From Saccharothrix sp. NRRL B-16314 (GTDB taxonomy: Bacteria > Actinomycetota > Actinomycetes > Mycobacteriales > Pseudonocardiaceae): a DNA stretch of 64,000 bases. The stretch is taken from NCBI RefSeq assembly GCF_000716595.1, contig NZ_JNXC01000001.1, forward strand, positions 496,001 through 560,000. The letters run 5' to 3'. Under the pieces are notes generated by a model. That model had not been told where the DNA came from. It saw only the letters and a list, made by a program, of their open reading frames with translations, and made no database searches. The translations under genes were made by a program, and so were the position numbers. Position 1 is the stretch's first letter; each line of letters begins with the position of its first letter. This document shows, piece after piece, positions 16,892 to 26,460 of the stretch.

Positions 16892-17476
16892 TCAGGCCAG
16901 GCCCAGGTCGGCGAGGTCGAGCAGGTACCGGTACGGCAGCCCGGCGTCCTCGATCACCTCGCGCGCGCCGGTGCCGCGGTCCACGACGGTCGCGACGCCG
17001 ATCACCGTGGCGCCGCCCTCCCGCAGGGCCTCCACGGCGGTCAGCACGCTGCCACCGGTCGTGGACGTGTCCTCGACCGCCAGCACCCGCTGCCCGGCCA
17101 CCTCGATGCCCTCGATCCGCCGCTGCATGCCGTGCTGCTTGGCCGCCTTGCGCACCACGAACGCGTCCAGCACCTCACCGGCACCGGCCGCGGCGTGCAT
17201 CATCGCGCAGGCCACCGGGTCGGCGCCCAACGTCAGACCACCCGCCGCGACGTAGTCCCAGTCGGCGGTGAGCTGCCGGAGCAGCCTGCCGATCAGCGGG
17301 GCGGCGGCGTGGTGGAGCGTCGCCCGGCGCAGGTCGATGTAGTAGTCGGCCTCTTTGCCCGAGGACAGCGTGACCTTGCCGTGCACCACGGCCAACTCGC
17401 TCACCAACCGCGCCAATTCGGCTTTCGCGGAGGCGTCCAGAACCACTTCAGCTCGCACGGGTCCCAAGAGTGTCAT
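16892..17476 (-). CDS. pyrE: Orotate phosphoribosyltransferase
   Basis: Pyrimidine biosynthesis enzyme joining orotate and PRPP to make OMP; 194 residues. It has KVTLSSGKEADYYIDLRRAT (about 34-53), the Lys-rich flexible segment VVRKAAKQHG and the PRPP-binding loop VLAVEDTSTTGGS (about 130-142). The ATG at 17476 lies close to the divergent gene; family similarity begins about 9 residues in, so a GTG at about 17458 is an alternative start. Confidence 0.95.
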   Translation of the reverse strand: MTLLGPVRAEVVLDASAKAELARLVSELAVVHGKVTLSSGKEADYYIDLRRATLHHAAAPLIGRLLRQLTADWDYVAAGGLTLGADPVACAMMHAAAGAGEVLDAFVVRKAAKQHGMQRRIEGIEVAGQRVLAVEDTSTTGGSVLTAVEALREGGATVIGVATVVDRGTGAREVIEDAGLPYRYLLDLADLGLA

Positions 17477-17499
17477 ACCGGGCCGTACGCTGGCACACC

Positions 17500-18069
17500 G
17501 TGACCCTTCCCGGCACCGACACCTTCGTCATCGAGCAGCCCTGGGGCGTGCTGCGGCACGTGCTGAGCACCAAGTACCGGAACGACGTCTACGACGGGCG
17601 TGGCGGTGCGATCGCGACGGTCTCCGAACGCGGGTTCACTGGACCTCTGCGGAAGCTGTTGCGCGCCACGGCGTTCTCCGGCCGCACCAGGTTCGACCTG
17701 GTCCTGTCCGGCCACGGTCAGCAGCTGCTGCTGATCCGCAAGGGCGCCGGGAAGCCGCCGACGGAGGTGGCGCTGCCGAACGGCGCGGTGCTCGGTTCGG
17801 TGCGGCAGGAGGGGCACGGCGCGTACGGGCTGCTCGACGCGGGCGGGCAGCGGCTGTGCCTGCTGCACGAGGTGGCGTCGTTCAGCCTGGGTGCGATCAC
17901 GAAGCGGGACGGGCGGCGGGTGCGGCGGGACGTGCTGAACCTCCGCCCCGGCACGCCGGACCCCGTCCGGTCGCTGGCGATCGCGGCGGCGGTGGCGTAC
18001 GACGTGGTGCGCGGGGTCGGGACGAACCACACCAGCGGCGGCAGCTTCGACTTCCCCACCCTGACCTGA
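17500..18069 (+). CDS. LURP-one/scramblase-like (Tubby C-terminal-like) protein
   Basis: About 189 residues, mostly beta strands: FVIEQPWGVLRHVLSTKYRNDVYD..GGAIATV, then repeated strand-turn units (LLLIRKG, ALPNGAVLGSVRQEGHGAYGLLDAGGQRLC). This pattern resembles the LURP-one-related/phospholipid-scramblase superfamily found in actinobacteria; the identification is moderate. TACGCT lies 8 nt before GTG 17500, supporting that start over an upstream one that would overlap pyrE. Role unknown. Confidence 0.6.
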   Translation: MTLPGTDTFVIEQPWGVLRHVLSTKYRNDVYDGRGGAIATVSERGFTGPLRKLLRATAFSGRTRFDLVLSGHGQQLLLIRKGAGKPPTEVALPNGAVLGSVRQEGHGAYGLLDAGGQRLCLLHEVASFSLGAITKRDGRRVRRDVLNLRPGTPDPVRSLAIAAAVAYDVVRGVGTNHTSGGSFDFPTLT

Positions 18070-18184
18070 CCCCCGGTCTCGCGGCTGGTCGTGGTGCGGC
18101 GAGGCGGCTCACCGTCCGGTGATCCGCCCCGTCCTCGCCCGCCGGCCGGCGCCGGTGTCCGCTGCCACCGACGCCCGACAGCTG

Positions 18185-18616
18185 CTACCAGGCGTCCTCG
18201 GTGAACTTGTTCGGCTCGTCGTCGTCATCGCGGGGACCGCTCGCCCGGGGCGTGCCCGCCGAGATGACGTCCTCGGGGTCGTCGCCCGCCTGGATCGCCG
18301 TGTACGCGCGCTGAAGGTCCGGCACACCGGTCTGCAGGGCCTTCTGCACGCCCTCGTCGTCCACCGCGCGCCCGGACGCGATGTCCTCCCAGGACATCTC
18401 GCCCGCGTCCACCCGCCGGGCCAGGTCCTTCAGCTCCTTCGGCGCACCCGGGCTGTTGGCGAACCGCGAGATCTCTGCGAAGTCGGCCTGCGTCAGCCCA
18501 CGGGACCGCATCTGCACCTGGCTCGCCGCACGGGCGGTCTGCTCGACGTTCGCCATCCGCTGTTCCACGTCGGCGACCAGCGCGTCCAACCGGGCCTTGT
18601 CGTACGGGAACGTCAC
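18185..18616 (-). CDS. Hypothetical protein, last gene of ESX-substrate operon
   Basis: 143 residues, helical. The N-terminal segment (about 5-40, DKARLDALVADVEQRMANVEQTARAA) looks coiled-coil and YbaB-like in spacing; it continues with FANSPGAPKELKDLARRV and ends in an acidic tail with DDDDEPNKFTEDAW. GTG overlaps the upstream stop (GTGA), so it is translationally coupled to the WXG-like gene. Probably a partner or chaperone-like accessory of the secreted proteins; not a recognised family. Confidence 0.65.
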   Translation of the reverse strand: MTFPYDKARLDALVADVEQRMANVEQTARAASQVQMRSRGLTQADFAEISRFANSPGAPKELKDLARRVDAGEMSWEDIASGRAVDDEGVQKALQTGVPDLQRAYTAIQAGDDPEDVISAGTPRASGPRDDDDEPNKFTEDAW

Positions 18617-19512
18617 TGTCCTCCACCTCCACCGGAGGCCGCCGGAGCGGGTGCGGGCGGCGGTGCTGTGGGCGGCGGCGTGCTGTAACGGCCACTGGCC
18701 GCGTTCCCGGCCTTGCCGAGGCTGTAGGCGCCCAACCCGACACCGATCGCGCCGGACTTCGCCGCGGCCACGCCGTTGTCGTACTTCTCCTTGCCGTCCT
18801 GGTACCCGTCGACCACGTCCAGCAGGTCGCCGACGTCGCGCACGTCCTTCAGCTTCGACAGCGCGGTGCCCATGGCCACGACGCCGTCGATCATGCCCTG
18901 GACGCCCTCGATCAGCGTCTGGATGGAGATGATGATCTTGCGGATGGCGTCCACGATCTGGATCGCGTCGTACACCATCCACACCGCGCGGCCCCAGCCG
19001 ACGACCGGGATCCACGCCGTCATCGCGGCTTCCATCAGCTTGCCGACGAGCATGTCCAGCAGCGTCAGCGCGAGACCGCACGCGGTGCGGCAGGTGCTCG
19101 CGGTCGACCGGAACTGGTTGCCGATGATCCGCGCGATCTGCGAGTCCGCCTCGATGGCGATGACCCACATCGTGCCCATGCGCGTCTCGAACGCCTTGGC
19201 CGCGTCGCCGTCCCAGTGCGGCGCCAGCTGCTCGGCGCCCGCGTCCACGTTGTGCCGCACGGAGTCGAGGGCCTTGGCCACCCGGTCCCACGCGTTGGCG
19301 TTCTCGTCGATCTTCTCGAAGTCGCCGAGCAGCGGCTTGATCAGCGCGTCCAGCAGGTTCTCGCCGGTGACCTTCTCGTAGATCCAGTTGACGCCCTGGA
19401 TCTTCCAGCCGGCCTTCTCGATGAGCTCCTTGGTCGACTGCCGACCGGGCCGGTCCTCCGCCGCCGCGCCGAGCGCTGCCGACGGGTCTTCGACGTCCGC
19501 GTACGCGGTCAT
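18613..19512 (-). CDS. WXG100-like protein with hydrophobic middle and Pro/Gly-rich tail
   Basis: 299 residues. An N-terminal helical hairpin contains the WXG-like turn HWDGDAAKAF (about residue 98), as in WXG100/PPE-type ESX substrates. A long hydrophobic section follows (GLALTLLDMLVGKLMEAAMTAW..GWGRAVWMVYDAIQIV), and the tail is rich in Pro, Ala and Gly. It overlaps both neighbours by 4 bp. Likely a type VII secretion substrate or toxin-like carrier, but no C-terminal toxin domain is visible. Confidence 0.72.
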   Translation of the reverse strand: MTAYADVEDPSAALGAAAEDRPGRQSTKELIEKAGWKIQGVNWIYEKVTGENLLDALIKPLLGDFEKIDENANAWDRVAKALDSVRHNVDAGAEQLAPHWDGDAAKAFETRMGTMWVIAIEADSQIARIIGNQFRSTASTCRTACGLALTLLDMLVGKLMEAAMTAWIPVVGWGRAVWMVYDAIQIVDAIRKIIISIQTLIEGVQGMIDGVVAMGTALSKLKDVRDVGDLLDVVDGYQDGKEKYDNGVAAAKSGAIGVGLGAYSLGKAGNAASGRYSTPPPTAPPPAPAPAASGGGGGQ

Positions 19513-19862
19513 CGGCCACCTCCGAGCGAGGGCGCCTCGGCGACCGAGTGGAGCTGCGCGAGCACCTGGTCGATCAGGTTCATCACCTGCTCCTCGCCCT
19601 TCTCGTACATGTCGGCGGCCTGGCTGAGGGACTCGGCTTCCTTGACCATCATCTGGTTCGCGAAGTCGAGCGTCTCCCCGTAGAGGGAGGCGACGCCGGT
19701 GACGATGGGCTGCAACAAGGAGAGCAGACCGGTGAAGCCGGAGGTGTCGCCGCCCTTCGTGACCGCGTGCTCCTTGATAGTCATGAAGTGCTGCGCGTTG
19801 CGGGTGAGCAACTCGCTGTACCCGCGGAGCTCCGGCGGCTCCACTCTGAACTGTTCGCCCAT
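19509..19862 (-). CDS. EspC/DUF2580-like type VII secretion target
   Basis: 117 residues, all-helical: FRVEPPELRGYSELLTRNAQ then a long amphipathic helix, with a C-terminal YEKGE that fits the YxxxD/E type VII secretion signal (about residue 88). The start VEP..L pattern is typical of DUF2580/EspC proteins encoded beside WXG100-like partners. First gene of a three-gene coupled operon (ATGA overlap into the next). The ESX core machinery genes are not in the window. Confidence 0.75.
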   Translation of the reverse strand: MGEQFRVEPPELRGYSELLTRNAQHFMTIKEHAVTKGGDTSGFTGLLSLLQPIVTGVASLYGETLDFANQMMVKEAESLSQAADMYEKGEEQVMNLIDQVLAQLHSVAEAPSLGGGR

Positions 19863-19929
19863 GGACGGTTCCTCCCTGTTCCAACTAGTGGAGTGGGACG
19901 GACCGAACCGGGTTCAGGTTCCCGACGAT

Positions 19930-20709
19930 CTAAGTGCGACCTCGGCCGCCCGCTGCGCGGGAGGCTAGCCGCCGCAGCAAGGCCCGCGGAACGAAACGCG
20001 CGAACAGCGTGATGGCCTTGTACTGGGCGCCCGGGATGGACAGCGGCTTGCCCGCGCGCAGGTCGGCGAGCGCGTCGTGCACCACGCGGTCCGCGTCGAG
20101 GTAGAGCACGTCGGGCGTCTTCGACATGTCGATCCGCGCGCGCTGGTGGAACTCGGTGCGCACGAAACCCGGGCACAGCGCCATCACGCGCACGCCGGTG
20201 CCCGCCGTGGCCATCGCCATGCCCTCGGAGAACGCCGTCACCCACGCCTTGTCCGCGCTGTACGTCGTGCCGCGGCCCGGCAGGAAACCGGCCACGCTGG
20301 ACACGTTGACCACCGCGCCGCGGCCACGCGCCACCATGCCCGGCAGGGCGGCACGTGTGAGCCGCAGCACACTCGTCACGTTCACGTCGAGCTGGGACTG
20401 GAGCGCGAGCGGTGCGGCGGTGAAGAACTCGGCCGAGAGGGCGAAGCCCGCGTTGTTGACCAGCAGGTCGACCTCGCGCTCGGCCAGGAAGGCCTCGACC
20501 GCGGCCCGGCCGTCCGCGCTCGCCAGGTCGGCGGGCAACACCTCGGCCTTGATGCCGTGCGCCGCGCGCAGCTTCGCCGCCGTCTCCTCCAGCCGCTCCA
20601 CCGTGCGGGCGACGAGCACCAGGTCGTGGCCCTCCGCGGCGAGGCGGCGGGCGAACGCGGCGCCGATGCCGGACGTCGCGCCCGTCACCAGGGCGGTCGG
20701 CGGCGTCAC
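19930..20709 (-). CDS. Short-chain dehydrogenase/reductase
   Basis: 259-residue classical [11 protein letters not shown] (about 9-16), NNAGFAL (about 86), VVNVSSVAG with the catalytic Ser, and YSADK (about 150-154; the usual YxxxK). The C-terminal part, with [27 protein letters not shown], resembles the DltE/YqjQ-type oxidoreductases that act on acyl or lipid substrates. It starts 4 bp inside the end of the upstream gene (ATGA/GTGA-type overlap), so they are coupled. Confidence 0.88.
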   Translation of the reverse strand: MTPPTALVTGATSGIGAAFARRLAAEGHDLVLVARTVERLEETAAKLRAAHGIKAEVLPADLASADGRAAVEAFLAEREVDLLVNNAGFALSAEFFTAAPLALQSQLDVNVTSVLRLTRAALPGMVARGRGAVVNVSSVAGFLPGRGTTYSADKAWVTAFSEGMAMATAGTGVRVMALCPGFVRTEFHQRARIDMSKTPDVLYLDADRVVHDALADLRAGKPLSIPGAQYKAITLFARFVPRALLRRLASRAAGGRGRT

Positions 20710-21401
20710 GGCTTGCGCCCGAACTGCGGGCGGTGCACTTCGCCGCCGGTGTCCGAATCGGGGTCCACCTCGAACGGGTCGATCACGTCGGCCAGCTCGC
20801 CGAGGTCGCGCAGCAGCCGTTCCAGCCGGGCGGGCGTGGAGTTGGGCGGCGCGGCGGCCAGCACCCAGTCGTCCTCGAGCCAGACCACGGTGACGTCACC
20901 GCCGATCTCCTCGGCGGCGTCCACCAGGTCGGGGGTGATGAGCTTGCGCGCGGCGGGCAGCTCGCTGACGAACGCGTACCGCGAGCCGACCGGGCCGAGC
21001 AGGTCGGGCATCTGGTCGCGCTGGAACGGGACGCTGGGCAGCCACAGCTCGACGACCACGGACAACGTCCGCCGGCAGCGCACGCCGACCAGCACCGAGT
21101 TGACCTTGCCGCCGGTTTCGTGGTCGAGCACGTAGACCTGGCGGCGGCCGTCCGCGGTGAACGTGGAGCCGGCGACCACGTCCTTGGCGACGCCGGTGCC
21201 GTAGTAGGCGATCGCGCCGCTCTCCCAGCGGGTGGGCAGCACGTGGTCGGTCTCCTCGAACTGCCAGCCGCGCAACGCCGCCCAGCGGCGGCGTTCGCGG
21301 TTACGCGCGGTTCGTTGCGCCCGGTCGGTGGCGAGCAGGGCGAACCCCGCGACGCCCGCTACCGCGGCGACGGTGAACCAGACCCACGCCGGTATGCCCA
21401 C
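20706..21401 (-). CDS. Hypothetical membrane-anchored protein
   Basis: About 231 residues: one N-terminal transmembrane helix ([19 protein letters not shown]) followed by an arginine-rich stop-transfer segment and a soluble domain ([45 protein letters not shown]). This layout resembles the 16.2-kb hypothetical, which has the same order of helix, GWxF segment and strand-rich domain, so they may be distant paralogues. TACTCT lies 6 nt before GTG 21401, deciding the start. Coupled to the downstream SDR. Confidence 0.7.
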   Translation of the reverse strand: MGIPAWVWFTVAAVAGVAGFALLATDRAQRTARNRERRRWAALRGWQFEETDHVLPTRWESGAIAYYGTGVAKDVVAGSTFTADGRRQVYVLDHETGGKVNSVLVGVRCRRTLSVVVELWLPSVPFQRDQMPDLLGPVGSRYAFVSELPAARKLITPDLVDAAEEIGGDVTVVWLEDDWVLAAAPPNSTPARLERLLRDLGELADVIDPFEVDPDSDTGGEVHRPQFGRKP

Positions 21402-21863
21402 GGTGCGAGAGTAGCGGGCGGCGGTGAACAAACGAAGATCACTTGGGGCGTGGTTCGCGCAAACGGATCAAGCTGTTACCCGGATCGCGGAGGTCTGCCG
21501 GCGACGTCAGGGCGTCCCCCGGTTGTCCACAGGCCCACCCCTCGTCCACAGCCCACACCCGGACGGCTCGGGCGTGTCGGCCCCTTCTGGCAGTGTGGAA
21601 AACAGGGGTCCCCCGGAGAGTTAGGTGCGGTGTGGCCCTTCGCGGCGGTGGAGACCGCTGCGGGAGTTCACGCCGGGTGAGCTCGCGCGGCGGGGGCGAC
21701 GCCGCCGCGCGGCTCGACGCGCCCGGCGGCCCTTCCCCTCCACCGGCCGTGGTGATCGGGTCGGAGTCGCCGCCGAGTGGGGAGAATCTGGGCTTCCGGC
21801 GTCGCGGCGCGTCCCGGTGCGGCACGATGACCGCACCGATCGACGTGACGCGGGAGGCTGGAC
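21402..21863. other. Non-coding divergent region with DnaA-box-like sites
   Basis: No convincing gene in about 460 bp. It contains TTGTCCACA (21523-21531), the actinobacterial DnaA-box consensus, TCGTCCACA (21542-21550) in the same orientation, and TGTGGAAAA (21594-21602) in the opposite one. An 8-bp stem lies at 21685-21692/21703-21710. It must also hold the promoters of the two flanking divergent genes. Confidence 0.4.
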
Positions 21864-22595
21864 GTGCCAGGAGGTTGGACCACCCAGCGGTGGACCGGGG
21901 TCTTCACCGAGCAGGCCGCGATGTTCCGGGCGGCGGTCGGCAAGGCCGATCCCGCCGCCAAGGTGCCGAGCTGCCCCGGCTGGACGTTCACCGAGCTGAC
22001 CCTGCACGTCGGGCGGTTCCTGGAGACGTCGCTCGAATACCTCCGCACCGGCAGCACCGTGCAGCTGCGCCTGCCACGCCCGCCCGCCGACGTGCCACCG
22101 CTGGAGTACCTGGACGCCCAGCTGGCGAAGGCCGCCGAACTGCTGCCCGCCGTGCCCGGCAACCGCACCGCCTGGACGTTCTCCCCGGCCGCCCCGGACC
22201 TCGCGTGGGTCTGGCACCGCCGCATCGCGCACGAGCTGGACCTGCGCCGCTGGGACGCGCAGGCGGCCCTGCGCGAGCTGGTGTCCGGCGACGCGGACTT
22301 CGCGGTGGACGGCATCGACGAGGCGCTGACCACCCTGCTCGCCGCCAAGCACTCGACCGACGTGCCGCCGACCGCCAAGGGCACCGCCCTGGTCCAGCTC
22401 ACGGACGTGCCCGAGGCGTGGGTGGTGACGTTCGCGCCCGGCGTCGTGCCGGAGGTGCGGTCGGCGTGGCCGGGCGAGGAGGCCGATCTCCGGATCACCG
22501 GCGAGGCCCAGCTCGTCCACTACGGCCTGTGGGGTCGCCTCCCGCTCAAGCACAGCGGTGACGAGCGGGTCCGGTACGCCCTCAAGCTCGACTGA
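21864..22595 (+). CDS. Maleylpyruvate isomerase/mycothiol-dependent enzyme family protein
   Basis: 243 residues, DinB-like N-terminal four-helix fold typical of the mycothiol-dependent maleylpyruvate isomerase family (TIGR03083-like). It has VPSCPGWTFTELTLHVGRFL (about 33-52), containing the conserved His ligand region, and WHRRIAHELDLRRWDAQ (about 116-132) with the second His motif, then a C-terminal sterol-carrier-like domain (ADLRITGEAQLVHYGLWGR). Usually a mycothiol-linked transferase or isomerase of unknown substrate. It lies before purF but ends at a hairpin, so it is probably a separate unit. Confidence 0.82.
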   Translation: MPGGWTTQRWTGVFTEQAAMFRAAVGKADPAAKVPSCPGWTFTELTLHVGRFLETSLEYLRTGSTVQLRLPRPPADVPPLEYLDAQLAKAAELLPAVPGNRTAWTFSPAAPDLAWVWHRRIAHELDLRRWDAQAALRELVSGDADFAVDGIDEALTTLLAAKHSTDVPPTAKGTALVQLTDVPEAWVVTFAPGVVPEVRSAWPGEEADLRITGEAQLVHYGLWGRLPLKHSGDERVRYALKLD

Positions 22596-22624
22596 AGGTG
22601 CGTTTGGTCACGTCGCAGGGGTTC

Positions 22625-22650
22625 TGATGGGGGTAGTACCACCCCCATCA
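22625..22650. terminator. Perfect 10-bp hairpin upstream of purF
   Basis: TGATGGGGGT-AGTACC-ACCCCCATCA. It lies 30 nt after the preceding stop and 50 nt before purF, directly upstream of a TACACT -10 box. It could be the terminator of the upstream gene or a symmetric operator covering the purF -35 region. Confidence 0.6.
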
Positions 22651-22654
22651 GCCT

Positions 22655-22660
22655 TACACT
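22655..22660 (+). promoter_or_regulatory. Candidate -10 box of purF
   Basis: TACACT (TANNNT type) about 40 nt upstream of the purF GTG; the -35 position would fall inside the hairpin. Confidence 0.4.
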
Positions 22661-22699
22661 CGTGGGTGCAGCCAGACCCTCGTCGCTAGGGAGCACCCG

Positions 22700-24232
22700 G
22701 TGGTCACCGACCATTCAGCAACCGGCCGCACTGACCCCGAAACCCAGGAAGAACGTGAACCCCGCGAGGAATGCGGCGTGTTCGGCGTCTGGGCACCCGG
22801 CGAAGACGTCTCGAAGCTCACCTACTACGGCCTGTACGCCCTCCAGCACCGGGGCCAGGAAGCCGCCGGCATCTCGGTCGGCGACGGCAGCCAGGTGGTG
22901 GTCTTCAAGGACCTCGGCCTGGTCAGCCAGGTGTTCGACGAGCAGGTGCTCCAGTCGCTGCGCGGCCACGTCGCGGTCGGGCACTGCCGCTACTCCACCA
23001 CCGGTTCAACCACGTGGGAGAACGCGCAGCCGACGTTCCGCACCACGGCCACCGGTTCCGGGCTGTCCCTCGGCCACAACGGCAACCTGGTGAACACCGC
23101 CGAGCTGATGGCCCGCGCCCGCGAGGCGGGCGTCGACACCAGCCACGGCGCGACCACCGACTCCGACCTGATCTGCGGGCTGCTCGCCGCGCAGGCCGCC
23201 GACATCGGCATCGAGCAGGCGGCCTTGCAGCTGCTGCCGACGCTGCGCGGCGCGTTCTGCCTCGCGTTCTCCGACGAGTCGACCCTCTACGCGGCCCGCG
23301 ACCCGCAGGGCGTGCGCCCGCTGGTCCTGGGCCGGCTGGAGCGCGGCTGGGTCGTCGCGAGCGAGACGGCGGCGCTGGACATCGTCGGCGCGTCGTTCGT
23401 CCGCGAGGTCGAGCCGGGCGAGCTGATCGCGATCGACGAGAACGGCCTCCGGTCCAGCCGGTTCGCCACGCCCGAGCCCAAGGGCTGCATCTTCGAGTAC
23501 GTCTACCTGGCCCGCCCGGACACCACGATCGCCGGCCGTTCGGTGCACGCCACGCGCGTGGAGATCGGCCGCCGCCTCGCGGTGGAGCACCCGGTGGAGG
23601 CCGACCTGGTCATCCCGGTGCCCGAGTCCGGCACGCCCGCCGCGATCGGGTACGCCCAGGCCAGCGGCATCCCGTACGGCTCGGGCCTGGTCAAGAACGC
23701 GTACGTGGGCCGCACGTTCATCCAGCCGTCGCAGACGATCCGCCAGCTGGGCATCCGGCTGAAGCTGAACCCGCTGCGCGACGTCATCCGCGGCAAGCGG
23801 CTGGTCGTGGTGGACGACTCGATCGTCCGCGGCAACACGCAGCGCGCGCTGGTCCGGATGCTGCGCGAGTCGGGTGCGCTCGAAGTGCACGTGCGGATCG
23901 CGTCGCCGCCGGTGAAGTGGCCGTGCTTCTACGGCATCGACTTCGCCTCCCGCGCCGAGCTCATCGCGAACGGCCTGGACACCGACGGCATCCGCCGCTC
24001 GGTGGGCGCCGACTCGTTGGGCTACGTGTCGCTGGAGGAGCTGATCGCGGCCAGCGAGCAGCCGAAGACCCGGCTGTGCTGCGCCTGCTTCGACGGCGAC
24101 TACCCGATCGAGCTGCCCGACGACGCGCTGATCGGCAAGCACCTGCTCGAAGGGATCCGGGGCGTCGCCGGCTCTGCCGCCCCCGTCCTGACGAACGGGT
24201 ACGGTGCCGAAGACGCTCTTCAACGGCCCTGA
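22700..24232 (+). CDS. purF: Amidophosphoribosyltransferase
   Basis: First committed enzyme of de novo purine synthesis: glutamine plus PRPP gives 5-phosphoribosylamine. 510 residues with an N-terminal Ntn glutaminase domain behind a propeptide of about 24 residues (nucleophile Cys in EECGVFGVW, then GHCRYSTTGS and LGHNGNLVN). The C-terminal PRTase domain has the PRPP loop RLVVVDDSIVRGNT (about 370), and the terminal Cys cluster LCCACFDGDYPIELP suggests the 4Fe-4S B. subtilis-type enzyme. Precedes purM. Confidence 0.97.
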   Translation: MVTDHSATGRTDPETQEEREPREECGVFGVWAPGEDVSKLTYYGLYALQHRGQEAAGISVGDGSQVVVFKDLGLVSQVFDEQVLQSLRGHVAVGHCRYSTTGSTTWENAQPTFRTTATGSGLSLGHNGNLVNTAELMARAREAGVDTSHGATTDSDLICGLLAAQAADIGIEQAALQLLPTLRGAFCLAFSDESTLYAARDPQGVRPLVLGRLERGWVVASETAALDIVGASFVREVEPGELIAIDENGLRSSRFATPEPKGCIFEYVYLARPDTTIAGRSVHATRVEIGRRLAVEHPVEADLVIPVPESGTPAAIGYAQASGIPYGSGLVKNAYVGRTFIQPSQTIRQLGIRLKLNPLRDVIRGKRLVVVDDSIVRGNTQRALVRMLRESGALEVHVRIASPPVKWPCFYGIDFASRAELIANGLDTDGIRRSVGADSLGYVSLEELIAASEQPKTRLCCACFDGDYPIELPDDALIGKHLLEGIRGVAGSAAPVLTNGYGAEDALQRP

Positions 24233-24310
24233 GCGCCGGTTAGGCGGGTGCGCGCCCGTACGCGTGCCCAATGAAGAAACAGATGCCCTGAAAGTGTGGA
24301 GCACAGAGAC

Positions 24311-25372
<1,062 letters not shown>

Positions 25373-25393
25373 CCCCCGGCTCCTCACGGTTCG

Positions 25394-25430
25394 CGGCTGC
25401 GGCCCCGGTGATCCACCGGGGCCGCAGCCG
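25394..25430. terminator. Strong hairpin terminator after purM
   Basis: A 16-bp perfect stem (25394-25409 with 25415-25430, starting CGGCTGCGGCCCC) and a 5-nt loop, between convergent purM and aldo/keto reductase genes. A 13-bp tandem duplication (CGTCGTTAC-type, 25429-25454) follows directly. Confidence 0.85.
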
Positions 25431-25472
25431 TCGTTACAGCGCGTCGTTACGGCGCGTCGGCGCACTGTGTCC

Positions 25473-26414
25473 TCACACGGCGGCGTCGAGGCGTTCGCGC
25501 TGGTCGGCGGTCAACTCCAGCGACATCGCCGCGACCGCCTCGTCCAGCTGCCCGACCGTGCTGACGCCGACGATCGGCGTCACGGCCGGGCGGCCCCCGG
25601 TCAGCCACGCCAGCACGACCCGGTTGCGGTTGGTGCCGGTCTCGGCGGCGACCTCGTCGAGCACGGCGAGCCGGCGGGTGGTGCCCGGGTGGTCGTACTC
25701 CGCCGGCAGCGGCTTGTCCGCGCGGGTGTACCGGCCGCTCAGCAGGGGCGTGTACGCCCACAGCGCCATGTCCGCGTTGTGCTCCAGGTAGTGCAGCACC
25801 TCGTCGGTGACCGCGCCGAACCGGTGCACCACGGTGGGCTGGGTGGCGGGGCGTGGTTGCAGGTAGGTGTGGTGCTGCTGCACGGCCGTGAAGCCGGTGC
25901 AGCCGTCGGCCCGCGCGATCCGCCGCGCCCGTTCGACCTGCCACACCGGGTAGTTGGAGCAGCCGAGGCGGCCGACCGTGCCCGCCGACACCAGCTCGCC
26001 GAAGGCGGCGACCGTCTCCTCCAGCGGTGTGACCGGGTCTGGCTTGTGCGCCCAGTACAGCTCCACGTGGTCCGTGCCGAGCCGGCGGAGGCTGCCCTCG
26101 ATGCCGTTCTTGATCACCGCGGCGGACAGCCCCTCGGCCGACTCCGGGAACTTCCCCGCCACGGTCGGCTCGCAGCCCACCTTGGTGCTGATCCGGACCC
26201 GGTCGCGGACACCCGGGCGGGCCGCCAGCCAGCGCCCGAGCACCGTTTCGCTCTGCCCGCCGAAGCCGGTCGGGTCCTCCCAGAACGAGTAGCAGTTCGC
26301 GGTGTCGATCCAGGTGCCGCCGGCGTCGACGAAGCGGTCCAGCAGCTCGAACGATCGGCGCTCGTCCTGAACCGTGCCGAAGAGCATGGCCCCCAGAGCC
26401 AGGTTGTCCGTCAT
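25473..26414 (-). CDS. Aldo/keto reductase
   Basis: 313-residue AKR. Tetrad residues: TWIDTANCYSFWED (Asp, Tyr, about 33-46), RISTKVGCEP (Lys) and LYWAHKPDP (His). C-terminal cofactor segment TPIVGVSTVGQLDEA. The ATG at 26414 follows TACCGT by 7 nt, so probably leaderless; a longer in-frame start would run through the promoter. Divergent from a MocR-type PLP-binding regulator, so it may act in vitamin B6 metabolism (pyridoxal reductase-like) or on another substrate sensed by that regulator; this is inference. Confidence 0.88.
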   Translation of the reverse strand: MTDNLALGAMLFGTVQDERRSFELLDRFVDAGGTWIDTANCYSFWEDPTGFGGQSETVLGRWLAARPGVRDRVRISTKVGCEPTVAGKFPESAEGLSAAVIKNGIEGSLRRLGTDHVELYWAHKPDPVTPLEETVAAFGELVSAGTVGRLGCSNYPVWQVERARRIARADGCTGFTAVQQHHTYLQPRPATQPTVVHRFGAVTDEVLHYLEHNADMALWAYTPLLSGRYTRADKPLPAEYDHPGTTRRLAVLDEVAAETGTNRNRVVLAWLTGGRPAVTPIVGVSTVGQLDEAVAAMSLELTADQRERLDAAV

Positions 26415-26421
26415 GTCCGCC

Positions 26422-26452
26422 ACGGTAGGTCGATCCGGATCGGCAGTACGCT
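26422..26452. promoter_or_regulatory. Divergent leaderless promoters around a 12-bp palindrome
   Basis: Leftward -10 TACCGT (26427-26422) and rightward -10 TACGCT (26447-26452) flank the perfect palindrome CGATCCGGATCG (26431-26442) in a 46-bp gap. The palindrome is a candidate operator for the MocR protein and would control both genes. Confidence 0.5.
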
Positions 26453-26460
26453 CCAATCCC

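Noticed and set aside
21443..21863. Possible gene in the gap before the mycothiol-enzyme-like gene
   Set aside because: Frames there have shadow-type composition and continue antisense or out of frame into the next gene; no start context.
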